From assembly GCA_947683625.1 (NCBI GenBank), contig CANTUR010000002.1, forward strand, positions 8,836,501 through 8,900,500: a stretch of 64,000 nucleotides of DNA. Reading direction: 5' to 3'. Made by a program: the position numbers and the translations under genes. Source of the stretch: Mallotus nudiflorus. Its lineage: Eukaryota > Streptophyta > Magnoliopsida > Malpighiales > Euphorbiaceae. The notes under the pieces were generated by a model. That model saw only the letters and a list, made by a program, of their open reading frames with translations. It did not search any database and was not told the DNA's origin. Shown piece by piece: positions 24,851 through 36,936 of the stretch (its first letter is position 1; each line of letters begins with the position of its first letter).

Positions 24851-27618
24851 AAATCAAACTTGAGAAGAATCCTTCAGTATAATGAGTTAACGACAATTAA
24901 TGACCTCCTCCATTAAAATTGCATTGTAAAAAATGAGAGATGATTAGCAAGACCATAAACTAACTTATTACATATATAAGGAGTAAAAGAGAAATAAATG
25001 GACTCAAGTAAGGGTGTGCATTGATCAGGTTTGAGCGAGTCGTGGATAAATTGATTGAAATTGATAAGATATTTATATGTATTTATTTCAATTAAATTGA
25101 ATCAAGTATAAAGAAAAACTAATAGTTTGGAGTTTTGAAAAAATGTGGGTTTCATTAGATCAAAAGTCGATCTAGGCCTATTGGGTTATTTTTTGGGCTT
25201 CCACATAAAAAATTTTAAAACTCAAATAACTTTTTATTTTCTTTTAATATAATGAGCTAAACCCATTTTGCACAATTTAGAATACATTTAATTTGGGTGA
25301 AAAAAGGAGCTTTTAGAATCCAAAACTATTGCAATATTGGCATAATTACATTTATAATGCAATTACAAAATAATCAAAATATGCACTTAATCATAGATTT
25401 GCAAATTATGCATGAGGAAGTGCTAAAAAAATTGCTTTCACCATAATTGATTATTAATTAACAGCTTCCTTTGCAAAAAAAAAAACAACTTGTTATGTGT
25501 CATAAAAATTAAGATTTAGCGACAAAAAGAATCAATTAAATTAAAAAATCTAGCATGCATAATAATCCAAGTGAGAAATAGAAGTAATTAGTAAGAATAA
25601 CAAATATGAAAAACAAAAGATACAATAAAATGAATCCTAAATTTGGGGCTAAGGATAAATATATTAGTCATCACATGAACACAATGTCGCATTTATAGTT
25701 GCAAACTAATATTGTTATACCAAACAAACTTAAGTAATTAAGCACTCATTATTTAATTGAGAATTGAAAAGGTGGAAGCAAATAAACATCATCATTACCT
25801 TAAATTCAAAATTATTTGTAAAAAAACATAATAATTTGGCTAAGAAAACATATAATAATCTTCCCCATTGCCTCATTGGCCCCTACATTTAGTTTCAGTC
25901 ATTAAAACAGTAAAGCAAGTGAAATGGCTTACATGTGTGAATAAGTATAATATACAAATAGAAGAAGTCATACGTATTCACAATACACATTATAAGTTTA
26001 AAAGATACATAATATATAAATATAACTTATAATTGTTCACAAGGTTAATAACAACAAAAGTAGCAATGGTAAAGAACATAGTTAAAAGAAGACATTTATG
26101 ATATGAGGCTCAAAAATTGAATTACAACTAAGTTTAGAAAACATAACCATCATCCTAACAACAACAATGAACTAAAACCAAGGGATTTTAAGCAATTATT
26201 CCTTTTGGTTTTCGATTAGAAATAGTGGAAGCTTTATTATAGCATCAAAGAAAATATTACAAGTGGCAGTGGAGTTAGCAATAATAACTTATTGATCAAG
26301 TTAGTTATAATACCTACATCATAGTAAATAAATAAGCTTATAAGCAAGCAATACAAGTTCACAGAATCATAGCACATTAACACAAGTAAATTGGAAAGTA
26401 AAGAAAATAACACATAAGAATTTATGTCCCCTAAAGTGGAAAAACCATGAACAAAGAAGGAGAGAATTTCACTATGTTGTAAAAGAGGATATAAAGGAGT
26501 ATTAAGGTGGATAACAATAATAAGATCGTCATATGTCAAACCCTAAAAATAGGTATTTATACAATTAGGATATAAGTGGAGACAAAATAAAAAGAAAAAA
26601 TAGCTTTTCAAATTAAGGTTCACCACATTATGCGCTACACGACCATGTCACGGTCCATGTGCACTTTTAAAATTCAAATACCTTCTATATACGATTTGCA
26701 AGATGTCCATACTTTGGTCCATGCTCATTACTAGACAAAATGGTAGACACTAACATGGCCTATGACATGATTGTCTTAAATTATGTCTCTATTTGGACAT
26801 AATGGTAGATTTTAACACAAGTACTAGCATGCATGTGCTCTTTACTAGACAAAAATACACATCTCATTATGATTACTAGCATAACCATGCCATGATCCAA
26901 AATTACAAAGCCAACAAATTTTTTGTTTTGGAGAGAGGAGTTTTAGGGTTAATCACCTTAGAATGAAAGGAGAAAAATAATTATGATTTTTCCTATTTAT
27001 TTTAGCATTAAATTTTTAAACAACTTCATCATTATATTCTTATTATTTTTATAAGTTTATTGATTGAGAATAAAAGATTCAAAAGCATAGATTTACAAAT
27101 ATATTTTTCAATTGAAGAGGACGTGAGAAAGAGGTTTTCTTTTAACCCTTTCTTCAGTGATTATTTATTGAGAAAATGATGTTTTGCGAATTTTTTATTT
27201 TTGTATTTCATTTTTCAATCAACATAAGTGGCTAAGTTATTTAATTAGGGCTTTAACTTGGCTAAATATGGAACTTAAATGATTTGAAGCTTGAATCAAT
27301 AATTTTTTTTAGTTGTTATTGAATTTAATGCTTCCTTCAGATTGATCACTCAATGAATAGAATTGGATAATAGAATTAAGGATTCAAACAATGGTAATAG
27401 CCACATTCGTGGTCATAGTCATGTGTAACAATAATGGACTTATCAAGCTGAATTTTTTTTGAAAAATTATGAAATGTTTGGAATTAATAAATTTTAAAGG
27501 CATTCATGAAAAATTAAGCATACAACAGTTTAATAAGTATAATTGTAAAAAAAAAATTAATAATATGAAGGCATTCAAATGATAACTTTTTTGTTTTTAA
27601 CTTTACATACGTTCAATA

Positions 27619-27810
27619 TAGAATTTTACCTAAGTATGAGAGAGACTATCAGTTATGATAGATTTAATCGGGTTAATTCAAAAATTCACAAAATATTCTA
27701 TAGAGTGCATTTTGAAGTAATATTTTTTAAATTATTAATCATTTGTGTCCAATGTAATTTGCAATTGGTTTCACACCAATTGGAGGTATATAAAAAGAGA
27801 AACTTTAAGA
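27619..27810 (+). repeat. Direct repeat copy 1 (about 192 bp)
   Basis: Copy 1 of a repeat whose second copy starts about 551 bp downstream. The two copies share TAAGTATGAGAGAG, GTTATGATAGATTTAAT and TGTGTCCAATGTAATTTG, and both end in a TATAAA(A)GAGA stretch. Both keep an open plus-strand frame beginning IEFYLSMRE. The frame matches no protein I know. Confidence 0.75.
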
Positions 27811-28169
27811 GAAGGTGAAATAAAAATAAAATACAGCATGAAGATAAGAGAAAAACTTCAGTAGTACAAAAATGGGGAAGAACAATTGCTAAACATATAG
27901 GTTAATTGTAAGCTAAACAACCTGAGTAGTCCATAATGGTGAAATAAGGAAACAGTAAAGGAAGTGGAAAAGGAAAATGGAGTGGAATATGTAAATGATG
28001 TGGAAAAGGTGTATGCAAGAAAGGGTGAGTGGATATATGTGAGAAAAAAATCTATTTATAGAACAACATTTACATTGTGGATAGCTAAAAATTTATGACA
28101 GATACATAAAAAACATAGGGTCAAAGATTGCATCTAGAAGGAGTGAGAGAGGAAAGTGGTGGTGGCAAC

Positions 28170-28362
28170 ATAGAGTTTTATCTAAGTATGAGAGAGGCTA
28201 TCCGTTATGATAGATTTAATAAGATGAATTCAAAAATTCACCAAAAATTCTATAGATTGATTTTTAAAATAATATTTTTCAAATTATTAATTAGATGTGT
28301 CCAATGTAATTTGTAATTAGTTTCACACCAATTAAAGGTGTATAAAGAGAGAAACTTTAAGA
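28170..28362 (+). repeat. Direct repeat copy 2 (about 193 bp)
   Basis: Second copy of the repeat at 27619-27810, diverged by scattered substitutions. Its open frame is interrupted by a stop where copy 1 reads through. The spacing (about 360 bp between the copies) would suit the terminal repeats of a tiny TRIM-like element, but I see no primer-binding site. Confidence 0.7.
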
Positions 28363-29059
28363 TTTCTCCAGCAGGGTTTGATTTTCAACAAAAACCACAT
28401 AATAAAATGTATAGCCACAAATAACTATTAAAACAACAAAATTAGATTTTCTTTATTTCTATACATTTTGTAATAGAAATTTCAAAGTTTCTTTAGACAT
28501 AAACATCATCTCAATCCAAGTTATAAAACTCTAGATATAGCTCGAACAAATTCACTATTCATACTTTGACAAATTTTCAATTTCTTAAAATTTTCCACTA
28601 TCTTAGTTCTACTTATCTTCTAGTGTTTTAAATTTGATCATCCTCTACAGTAGATCTCTCTTCCCTTTATTATTACTTATTCATTGATTTTTTCCTTATT
28701 TTTATTTTCTTTTTATAGACAAAGCTCTCTTTTTTTTTATTGGTTTTAGATTACTCACCACTTTCCAAATGCCTTCATTTGACTGCCACATTTTTTTTTG
28801 TTTAGATGCCTTCATATTAAAAGATTCTCTATTATTGAAAAAGAATAAGCATAAAAAAATACAACTATACAATAGTCAAAAGCACAACATTTCCTCAATC
28901 AATTTAAAGCCAATAACTGAATAAGTTCGTTGCCACTGCCATATTCTCTTTTTTTTGCACGTGCTTGCACTTCTTTTATGTCTTTAGAAATTTTTTCGAT
29001 TTGAATTAGTTTGGATTAATTTGGTTTGGTTGGTTTGATTAATATTTGTGCACCCCTAC

Positions 29060-29520
29060 CTTACATAACCATTACTTCATGATCTATCACGATGGTTAAT
29101 GGCCGTGCTTGATAAATAATAGCCTTAACTATGGTTAATATTGTAAGAGATGTTGAGATTAAATTTGAGTATAACTAATTGTTTAATTTAGTGAGAGCTT
29201 AATAATTAATTAGTCATTATATTCATTTAATTATAAAATACTTGAGAAAGAATTTCATAATTCTAAAGATGCTTTTAAACTGAATGAATATCATAATTGA
29301 TAAAAGGATTTAAAATGATCTTTTGATGAGTTAGTTTAGGGATAAGAACCCTAATCTTTATTAGCATATATTGAATTTAGATAAATTCTATCTTATTGAT
29401 ACTTTAATTATAATTAAATAAATTTCAATTGTCTAAACAAATAACTAACCAAGAGTAATTCAATTCTTAATTCTTCAATCTCTAAGGGATGATCTTTATT
29501 ATATTGTGTGTGATTCATAT
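29060..29520 (+). mobile_element. Possible LTR remnant next to LINE F
   Basis: The segment around 29455-29500 (CTTCAATCTCTAAGGGATGATC) resembles the 3' part of Athila/Tat-type LTRs, where a CAATCCCT...GGA stretch precedes the end. There is no second copy and no boundary. Weak evidence only. Confidence 0.2.
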
Positions 29521-32410
29521 TGTTATAGGTGGTAAGTACCAAACAACTAGACATGCCTCACCCAATGACAATGTAGGAAAATATGCAAGGTCGACTTCCT
29601 ATTGCATCCATATAAATAACATGTGTTAGTACCAACTAATCCTCTTTTTGAAAGGGCCTGATGGCAAGGTAATAAATCATGCATTAATCGCCATAAAAAT
29701 GTTTTTACCTTTGGCTAGATAGATAAAATCCATAACTTCTTCCAAAATAAATAAACTAGAGTATATGAAAAAGGATCATTCTAATCAAATCTAAAAATTT
29801 ATTGAGCAACATACTAACTTATATGAATACTGTAATTTCCATTTTTGGTATGTGACTAATAAAGAGCATCTTGAGGAAATCAGAAGTTGATTGGCATTTG
29901 AAGAATGGTTAAGGCTTTAAAAGGCAAGAAAACTTCTTTGATCAAAAAAGCCTTCTACATTTAATATCATAATATGCTAATTCAGCAACTAAAGCATTTG
30001 TATCTAGCTGTTTGGAAACCAAAGGTTATTTATCATTAACACTTAGCAATCCATGGATCCTTTTAAATTTTAATTAAGGCACCATTACCCACACACCAAT
30101 AAAGACTTAAACATAACAAAGAGATAATTTTATGTAAACTTCTTTATAAATAACTTCGTTTACAACCTAGCTTAGCATCCAAAAGAGAAGTGAAAGGAAA
30201 ATACTTAGCTTTTAAAATCTATGCACCAAATGAGTTCTAATTGGACACTAATTTTCATCCTTACTTTATTAATAACACTATATTGAAAGAGTGTAGATGA
30301 TGAAAGCCCATACCTTATTTAAATTTAATTTTAGTTAAGGTGTCTCAGTTTAGCTAATTAGTTTATTTCCTGAGTTGTCACCCTACCAAAAATTCTAAAT
30401 CAAAGAGTCAAATTCATTACATAGAGTGGATAGACTAATAAAGAAACTCATTATATAAGTCAGTATTGCTTCTACCGTTGATTTAATGAGAACTTCCTTG
30501 CCCTACCTTCAAAAGAATTTTTTTTTCCTTTCAACCTTTTAACTTTTTTTAAATTTGATCCTTAATAGAATTAAAAATCAATTTCTTATACTTTCTAAAT
30601 ATAGAAAGCAACCCTAAATATTTTGTGTGATGCTCCATTAGTTTAATACCCAATAAATATTATAATTCATCTCTTTTGGAAGAAGAAACCATCTTAATTA
30701 AGGAAATTTCAAGATTTTCAAATTTGATCATTTCCTTTTTATATAACTGAAAAGGAGACTTAGTCTTTAAACATTTAGTAGAAGCAATTCGAGCAAAGAT
30801 GATAATATCATCAACAAAAAAAAAGATATGAAATACTCAAATGACTCTAACTCACCTTGATTATATGAAGTTCTCTTTGAGCCATAGCATTTCAAATAAA
30901 TGCTGAAAGTCCCTTAGCACACAAGAGGAATAAATAAAAAGAAAACATATTACCTTGATGTAAACTTTGCGTTTGAATATTAGGACCTCTTGGATTCCTA
31001 TTAATAAAAAAGAATAATAAATAAAAGTGACACATGCCATGATAAGATGAATAAAATGATGAGGAAAATTCATATGCATTATCATGTGTTCTAAAAAAAT
31101 CCATTCCACATAGTCATAGGCTTTGCTTATATTGAGCTTGAAAGCAAGAGCACCCTTTTTTCTTATTATTCTATGCTTCATTGAATAGAATAACTCAAAA
31201 ATCATAGGAGCATTATCTGTAATTAAACACCATGGGACAAAAGCACTCTGTAAAAGATGAATGATAGAGGGAAATACTAATTCTAATATATTAGTAAGAA
31301 CCTTTGGCAATTATTTTGTACAAGACATTATAAAGGCTAATAGGTCTCAGGCCTTTGAGAGGCTCTGGATCTTTAAATTTAGGAATAAAGGTGACAAAAG
31401 TATAGTTAAGATTATTTGGCTTGAAAGAAAAATTTAAAAAATTCCAAAACACAAGTAATTATATTGTGACTTGCTATATGCCAAAATTTTTTAAATAAGA
31501 GAATCGACAGAGCATTTGGTCTTGGAGCCTTTTTAGGGTGCATTTATTATAATACATGAACAACTTCATCCTCAAAATAAGTGGCTACTATTAGAGTGCT
31601 CAAATCTTTATCCAAATAATTATTAATAGTATTAATGACATCATTTATATTGGTAGGGCAACTACTTATGAAGAGCTATGAAGCTATGAATAAAAGTCAA
31701 GGACTATATGTTTAATTGTCTTCAGATCATCCTGTAAATAACCTTTAACATCCTGAAGTCGAAGCAGAGTATTAGTTCTTTTTTTATTTAAAGCTTTTTG
31801 ATGAAAAATATTGTATGCTACAGTTGCCTTTAAATAACCAAATAATTTGCAAACATTACCTCTAATAAATTTCCTCTTGCTCAAGAAGTGACTTAAATCA
31901 TTTTTGTAAAGGAATGGCTAGCTTAGAGTTATAACCTCCATGTGAATCAACTTATAAGTGTTCAAGCTGCTCTCTTACCTTAAGAATTTATCTTTAAAAT
32001 TTACTAAAATCTTAAGAGTGCCATTAACGCAAAGCTGCATTAGGTCTACTAATTTCATGTTGCACACTAACCTCCATGCATCTTCAATGATGTCCTCACA
32101 AGCCTATTCTATCACCTACATGGGTTTAAACTAAAAGAGGTTTTTCATTTTTCCTTTTAATCATGAGATGAAAAAGATTGCAATAATATAAAAAGATAAT
32201 TAGAACTAAGCTTTACAAGATAAGACACTAAGGTATAGGGAAACAATAGTAATCAATCGAAAGAACAAAATAATCAATTTAGAAGTTTAGAGATATGAGT
32301 TGAAGCTTGACGATTATTATCCCAGGTGTAGGGAATTCCATTATAACCAAGGCCTTTTAGATTAAACTTTATGATTGTATCTTTGAAAAGAGTCCTAGAG
32401 GGGGGGGGGG

Positions 32411-33904
32411 TTAATAGGACTATCAAATAAAAATGAGAAATTAAAAGAATTCTTTGCAAGAATTAAATAGAAGTTGAGAAGGAAGAATAAAGAACATAAA
32501 GATTTAAGGAGTTAGGATTTAACAACAATTCTACATCTCCACCTAACTTATCCCCAAGTTAGGATTTTCAATTACCCATAATCTTATTCACAAGATTGAG
32601 ATTATATAAGAGTTTTATGGCTCACTCTTATAACCTTACAACATGAGTTTTCAAGGCTCACTCAAAAAACCAAAACCCAAGTGTTTTAATGGACAATACT
32701 TAAACCAATTCCTTTATTAATAAATCTCACTTCCCTTATACTCTAACCCAAGATTTAAGATGAAGATAAATTCTATTTCTAACACACACCCAACTCTCAC
32801 AAGAGTTATACAAACAAAGAATTGTTTAAGAGAATTTGAGAGCTCAATGAATGCGTAAGAAATAATGAATGATAAATAAGTTTTATTGACTTCCATTCAG
32901 CTCTAGAGGTATTTATACTTAAAAATATAGCTGTTAGAGATGCAAATGATGTGTCAACATCTATATTTTGAATCATTAAAAGTGATGCTATCAGATAACT
33001 ATTCATGGATTGAAACCATGATTAGATACTTAAGATGTTTGAATTTGCCCACACTTTCTTCATAAAAGCTGTAAATATTTGAATTAAATTTCCATATCAT
33101 TTTGAATCACCCAAATTGGATATATATAGCTCAGGATATGTCCAAAATACTAAGAGTTATGCAATTTAAAATGCAGAATACTATTAGACATCTATACCCA
33201 AGTTGAAGTCGTGATTTTCTCCTAAAGAAATTTGAATTTGCCCTTAATTTCTTAATGAAAATTTTATATATTTAACCTACCATTCAATATCATTTTTAAT
33301 CACCTAAATTAGACTTCTGTAGCTTAGGATATGTCCAAAATACTAAGAGCTATGCAATTTGAAATGTAGAATACTGTCAAATAGCTATACACAATTTAAA
33401 GCCATGATTTGCTCCTAAAGAAATTTTAATTTGCCCATTCTTTCTTCATTAAATTTTTAGATATTTGACTTATCTTTCTATATCATTTTGAATCACCTTA
33501 ATTGGACTTCTGTCGCTCAGGATATATCCAAAATACTAAAAGTTATGCAATTTGAGATGGCAGACGTATACGTGGATTTCGACTCAAAATTTTCATAACC
33601 AAATGAACTTGGATTTTAAAAATATGACCAAATCAAAAAGCTCAAGATGTATACTTAAAATTTAAAGAAGATAACTTTCTCATTATAAAGCTTTAAGGAT
33701 GTCAAAAGCCTCATTGAATCTCAAAGGTCCAATAAGCCTAAGATAATTATGCTTTATTTTAACTTCCAATAGTCCTAACTTATACACACTTAAATAAACA
33801 AATTAAATGCTCAAAATTAAGTTTTTTAAGATCAAAATTAAGATTGATTATTGGTAAGGTCAACAATGTTTAAATTTTTGCATTGAAGTTAAACAAGGAC
33901 TTGA
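32411..33904. mobile_element. 1.5-kb insert in LINE F
   Basis: LINE F endonuclease homology stops at the G-rich junction near 33905 and resumes at 32400, next to an 11-base G run. The insert has no coding frame. In minus orientation it begins TGTCAAGTCC. The middle and right half hold 193-bp tandem repeats (separate entry). It may be a solo LTR, but I see neither a clean target duplication nor an inverted CA/TG pair. Confidence 0.5.
33000..33580. repeat. 193-bp tandem repeat, nearly three copies
   Basis: The word (G/T)AATTTGCCC recurs at 33041, 33234 and 33427, exactly 193 bp apart. Each is followed by TTTCTT-, a CATATCATTTTGAATCACC-like stretch and GGATATGTCCAAAATACTAA. The first and last copies are partial. 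Sequence differences between copies are scattered, so the array is not very recent. Confidence 0.85.
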
Positions 33905-34749
33905 CACCCCCCTTGCGTTTTTCATTAGCATACATTATTTGGTTAAAATCATCAAAGCATAATAAAGGAATAAAATTATCATAGCAATAACAAGATAAAA
34001 GATCCCATATATAATGTTTAAATTTACTATCAGCCCAAGCATAGATACAAACCCCATTCCAGAATAAACTTTAAGATGAATTAAAAACATTAAAAGAAAC
34101 ATGATGATCCAAAAAATGTTTGATAGCCAAGTTAAAATTCTTATAATGTATAAGTACCAGACTACCTAATTACCATGATTTGGAAATGAAAAAAAAGAAA
34201 TAAAAAATAAGAAACACAAATAATTAACCTTTTGTTGACCTAATTATATAGACTCCTTGTTACAAATAAGGAAGTGAAAAGCACAAACCATCCAAGGGTT
34301 TCTTAAACCTAGGACATTCCAACTAATTAAGTTTACAAGGCTTAGTGGGGTTGCCATTCAAAGCCCTTTCTAAAAACTATTATCCCAAGCCCCTATAATT
34401 CTAATCAAAATTTCATTTCTTTAAAAACATATTATGCTCTTTTTAATCCACTAAACAATATTCTAGATTTACTGTCCTAAATTTTTAATCTTTGTTTTTT
34501 TATAAAGGTCTAGCTTCACTCAATATTTACCCACCAAATAATGCAAAACAAAATTAGAATTAGGAAGATAGTGCAATAGAAGTAGGGAAAAAATCTCCAC
34601 TTTCTAGGAATATAATAATGAAATCAACAAAAAAGATACATATTGTACTAATTCCACTCTCTAGGGGAAACATTATTTTTTTAAGGAAAATAGCATAGAT
34701 TAAAATCAAACTCAGGAAATAATAGAGTCTATGGCAACTAAGTCCTCAA

Positions 34750-35975
34750 GAAAAAAAGAACATAATTGAACCCACTATAACAATTACCAATAGGCAAAAA
34801 AGAAAATTTGACAAAGGAATGAGCTACGATATTAGCTTGTTTATGAATAAAAGAAAAGCTAACTGAATTAAATAAAGAGCTAAGTTGCTTAATGTCAGCC
34901 ATTAACAATCCAAGGAAAGAGAGGTCTTGAGCACTACTTTTAATTTTGCTAATAACTTACTGGCTATCACTTTCTACCAGAAGACGAGAACATTAAATAG
35001 AAATGGCAAAGCTTAATCCTTCATGAATTGCTAAAGCCTCCACCATATCCACCTCCAACCCATCCAAACTTTTAATAACTTTTTACTTAAGAACGTGACC
35101 ATAGTGGTCTTGGATGATCATACTTTAACCCATCACTCTATCATAATTAAATTTGGTATCAATATAGAGTTTTATGAATGGAGGTGGAGGAGTCCACCAT
35201 TTGACACTTCTTTGATGATAAAAAGAATGAGCAGAGGTTAAATGGTCTTTAGAGAATTTTAACAATAGATTTTTAGCTTTTTGATAATAAAATTGATGAT
35301 CTAATTCTTTATTTTCAAAGACCAATTAATTTCTTGAGAACCACAGAATCCATAGTAGTATAATAAATAATGTAAAAGCCTTATCAGGCAAATTTGACTT
35401 CATTTTTAAAATCCATTCAGGAAGATTCAATAGGTGGGCATCATATGTAACATCAATAAGTAAGCAAGAAAAGTACTAGAATTGCTTACACTAGCAATAG
35501 TCTCGAAGAGCATGATTAATGGATTTTAGAACTTCACCACATCTCTTATAAATAGGATCAAGAGCCATGCCTCTGCTAATCCACCTGGTTGAGATTGGAA
35601 GAATTCCTTGAAAAATTTTCCACATGAAGACGTAAACTTTTGGAGAAACCTTGAGATTCCATAACCAAGACTAGTTACGACTTTGTGAAAATGAAAAAAA
35701 GTTGATTCGACGAGCTTAGGATTCTCAATAGGGCCAAGTGGTATCGAGTTTTAACTGAACAGATTCCATTCTTTGAGAAATGCCAAACTAACTGATCTTT
35801 TAGATGTCTACTACTCAGAGGAATAAAATTTTTTTACTAAGCCTCTTATGGAATTGAATTAGCAAAGATAGCCTCTTTATCCCATCTTTTTTGGTCATTC
35901 ACCATTAAATAATTAACAAGTTGGTTTGGGCTTCTATTGCTAATGGGAGTGAGCACCCGAAAGTATTAGTAGTAT
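34750..35975 (-). pseudogene. LINE G, distal part: linker and RNase H domain
   Basis: This is the C-terminal part of a second LINE, in frame order on the minus strand: TFRVLTPISN (about 35960), FSKNGICSVKTRYHLAL (about 35730-35780), a cysteine-containing linker, and then an RNase H domain (about 34760-35110) with EALAIHEGLSFA, the active-site motif VESDS and QANIVAH. Stops interrupt it, for example just after VESDSQ. It continues the sequence that breaks off at 56882, so one LINE was split by later insertions. Downstream, LINE F starts within about 350 bp. Confidence 0.8.
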
Positions 35976-36596
35976 GCTCTAGGCCAATTATATAATGGCC
36001 ATACTTTGACTTTGTCATATTTTTATTTTATTAATAAAGAGGCATTTTTATATTTACTGGCTAATTCTATTTTTATCCTTGAATGGTTAATTCTACCTAA
36101 GGTCATCAAACTACGTGACTTAATAGTAAAACTCTTAAGTGAAACTTGAATTCCATTCTTAATTATCCCTAGTCAATCATTATTATGGAAACAACAATGA
36201 ATAAAGACTAGTATTAGCTTAATTGATGATTATGTTTTACTAAACATGTATATGAGATATTGAGTCAAACTCATAAATACATATTTAGAGAAATAATGTA
36301 CTGGATCCACCCACTATGAGAATACTACATGGATAATTGTCATTAGTAATTCTCATAATAGTAGTATTATTTGAGTCATCTGACCTGAAATCACTACGGT
36401 TTCCTATATGATGAGTTCTGTGTTTTTTACACATCCTTACATCATCTTTAACCAGATGGTAAAATAGGTTGTGATTAGATATAGAATGAGTTATGTGAGG
36501 ACTGTGAGTGATTAAGATGGAGTTTGTTCCTAAGTTATTTTAAGAAGATATCTATGGGCCCTTTAATAAGTTAGACTTAAGAGAAATGCATAGCCA
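35976..36596 (+). mobile_element. LTR D, left part
   Basis: Non-coding sequence inserted in LINE G. It starts near TGCTCTAGGCCAATTATATAATGG and breaks at 36596, where element B begins; the rest resumes at 56006. A TAGTA (left) versus TAATA (right, after 56881) pair could be its target duplication. Wording such as GAGTCATCTGACCTGAAATCAC suggests a Copia-type solo LTR. No coding region or partner LTR is seen. Confidence 0.5.
36592..36596. repeat. Target-site duplication of element B (left)
   Basis: AGCCA directly left of element B; the right flank at 56006-56010 is GGCCA, one mismatch. Confidence 0.45.
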
Positions 36597-36936
36597 TATT
36601 GAGTGATTACCATAAGTGCATGGGTCGACAAGTAATAAAGTAGTGAATAGAGTATCATTTCCCATAAGGATTGAGGACAAATCACCTATTAGTTCTTGTT
36701 TATTTAGTTTAGATCCTTTCTAATTTGATTTGAATAAAAAGAAAATTATGAACTAAAATAAACAAGCAAATAATAATAAGTAAATTAAGAAACTAATATA
36801 ATTAGCAAATGAAATAATAGCTAAGCTAGATAATGGAAAGAGATACCAATTACAAGAACAATGTTATTGGGAGAATGATAACCACATAATCATTAAGTTA
36901 CTAGATATATTTTATTTTATCAATTGCATATCTCGA
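36597..36936 (-). mobile_element. Element B 3' LTR, outer segment
   Basis: This matches 54741-55080, the inner part of the 5' LTR of element B, over its whole length (for example AAGTAATAAAGTAGTGA and ATCACCTATTAGTTCT). It breaks at CTCGA, where element C starts; the LTR continues at 40122. Confidence 0.85.

Larger units (their letters stand above)
24851..29060. other. Decayed, gene-free repeat-rich DNA
   Basis: No intact gene. A GGGTGTGCATTGATC stretch at about 25016 and an inverted GTGCACCCCT at about 29048 resemble hAT-type termini, but the flanking bases do not form a shared target duplication, so they are not proven to be one element. A dispersed direct duplication lies at 27619-28362 (separate entries). 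Confidence 0.35.
29520..34357 (-). pseudogene. Decayed LINE (F): endonuclease and reverse transcriptase ORF
   Basis: Non-LTR retrotransposon ORF2 with many stops and frameshifts. In order on the minus strand: AUG at 34357 and an APE endonuclease start (SWNVLGLRNPW, 34250-34330); the endonuclease DFNQIMYANEKR motif near 33930; a 1.5-kb insert; GYNGIPYTWDNNRQ near 32310; the pre-RT region at 31684-31884; reverse transcriptase with LRPISLYNVLYK, QSAFVPWCLITDN and SKAYDYVEW (30861-31390); the catalytic FVDD at about 30805 (usually FADD); and the C-terminal WKEK...KEVLIK and TKNGNYSI blocks to about 29560. Such proteins nick DNA and copy LINE RNA at the target. The 3' end appears lost. It could not be functional as it stands. 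Confidence 0.85.

Noticed and set aside
33000..33580. Possible CRISPR-like array (regular spacing)
   Set aside because: The whole 193-bp unit is repeated, not short repeats with unique spacers, and the setting is a plant chromosome.
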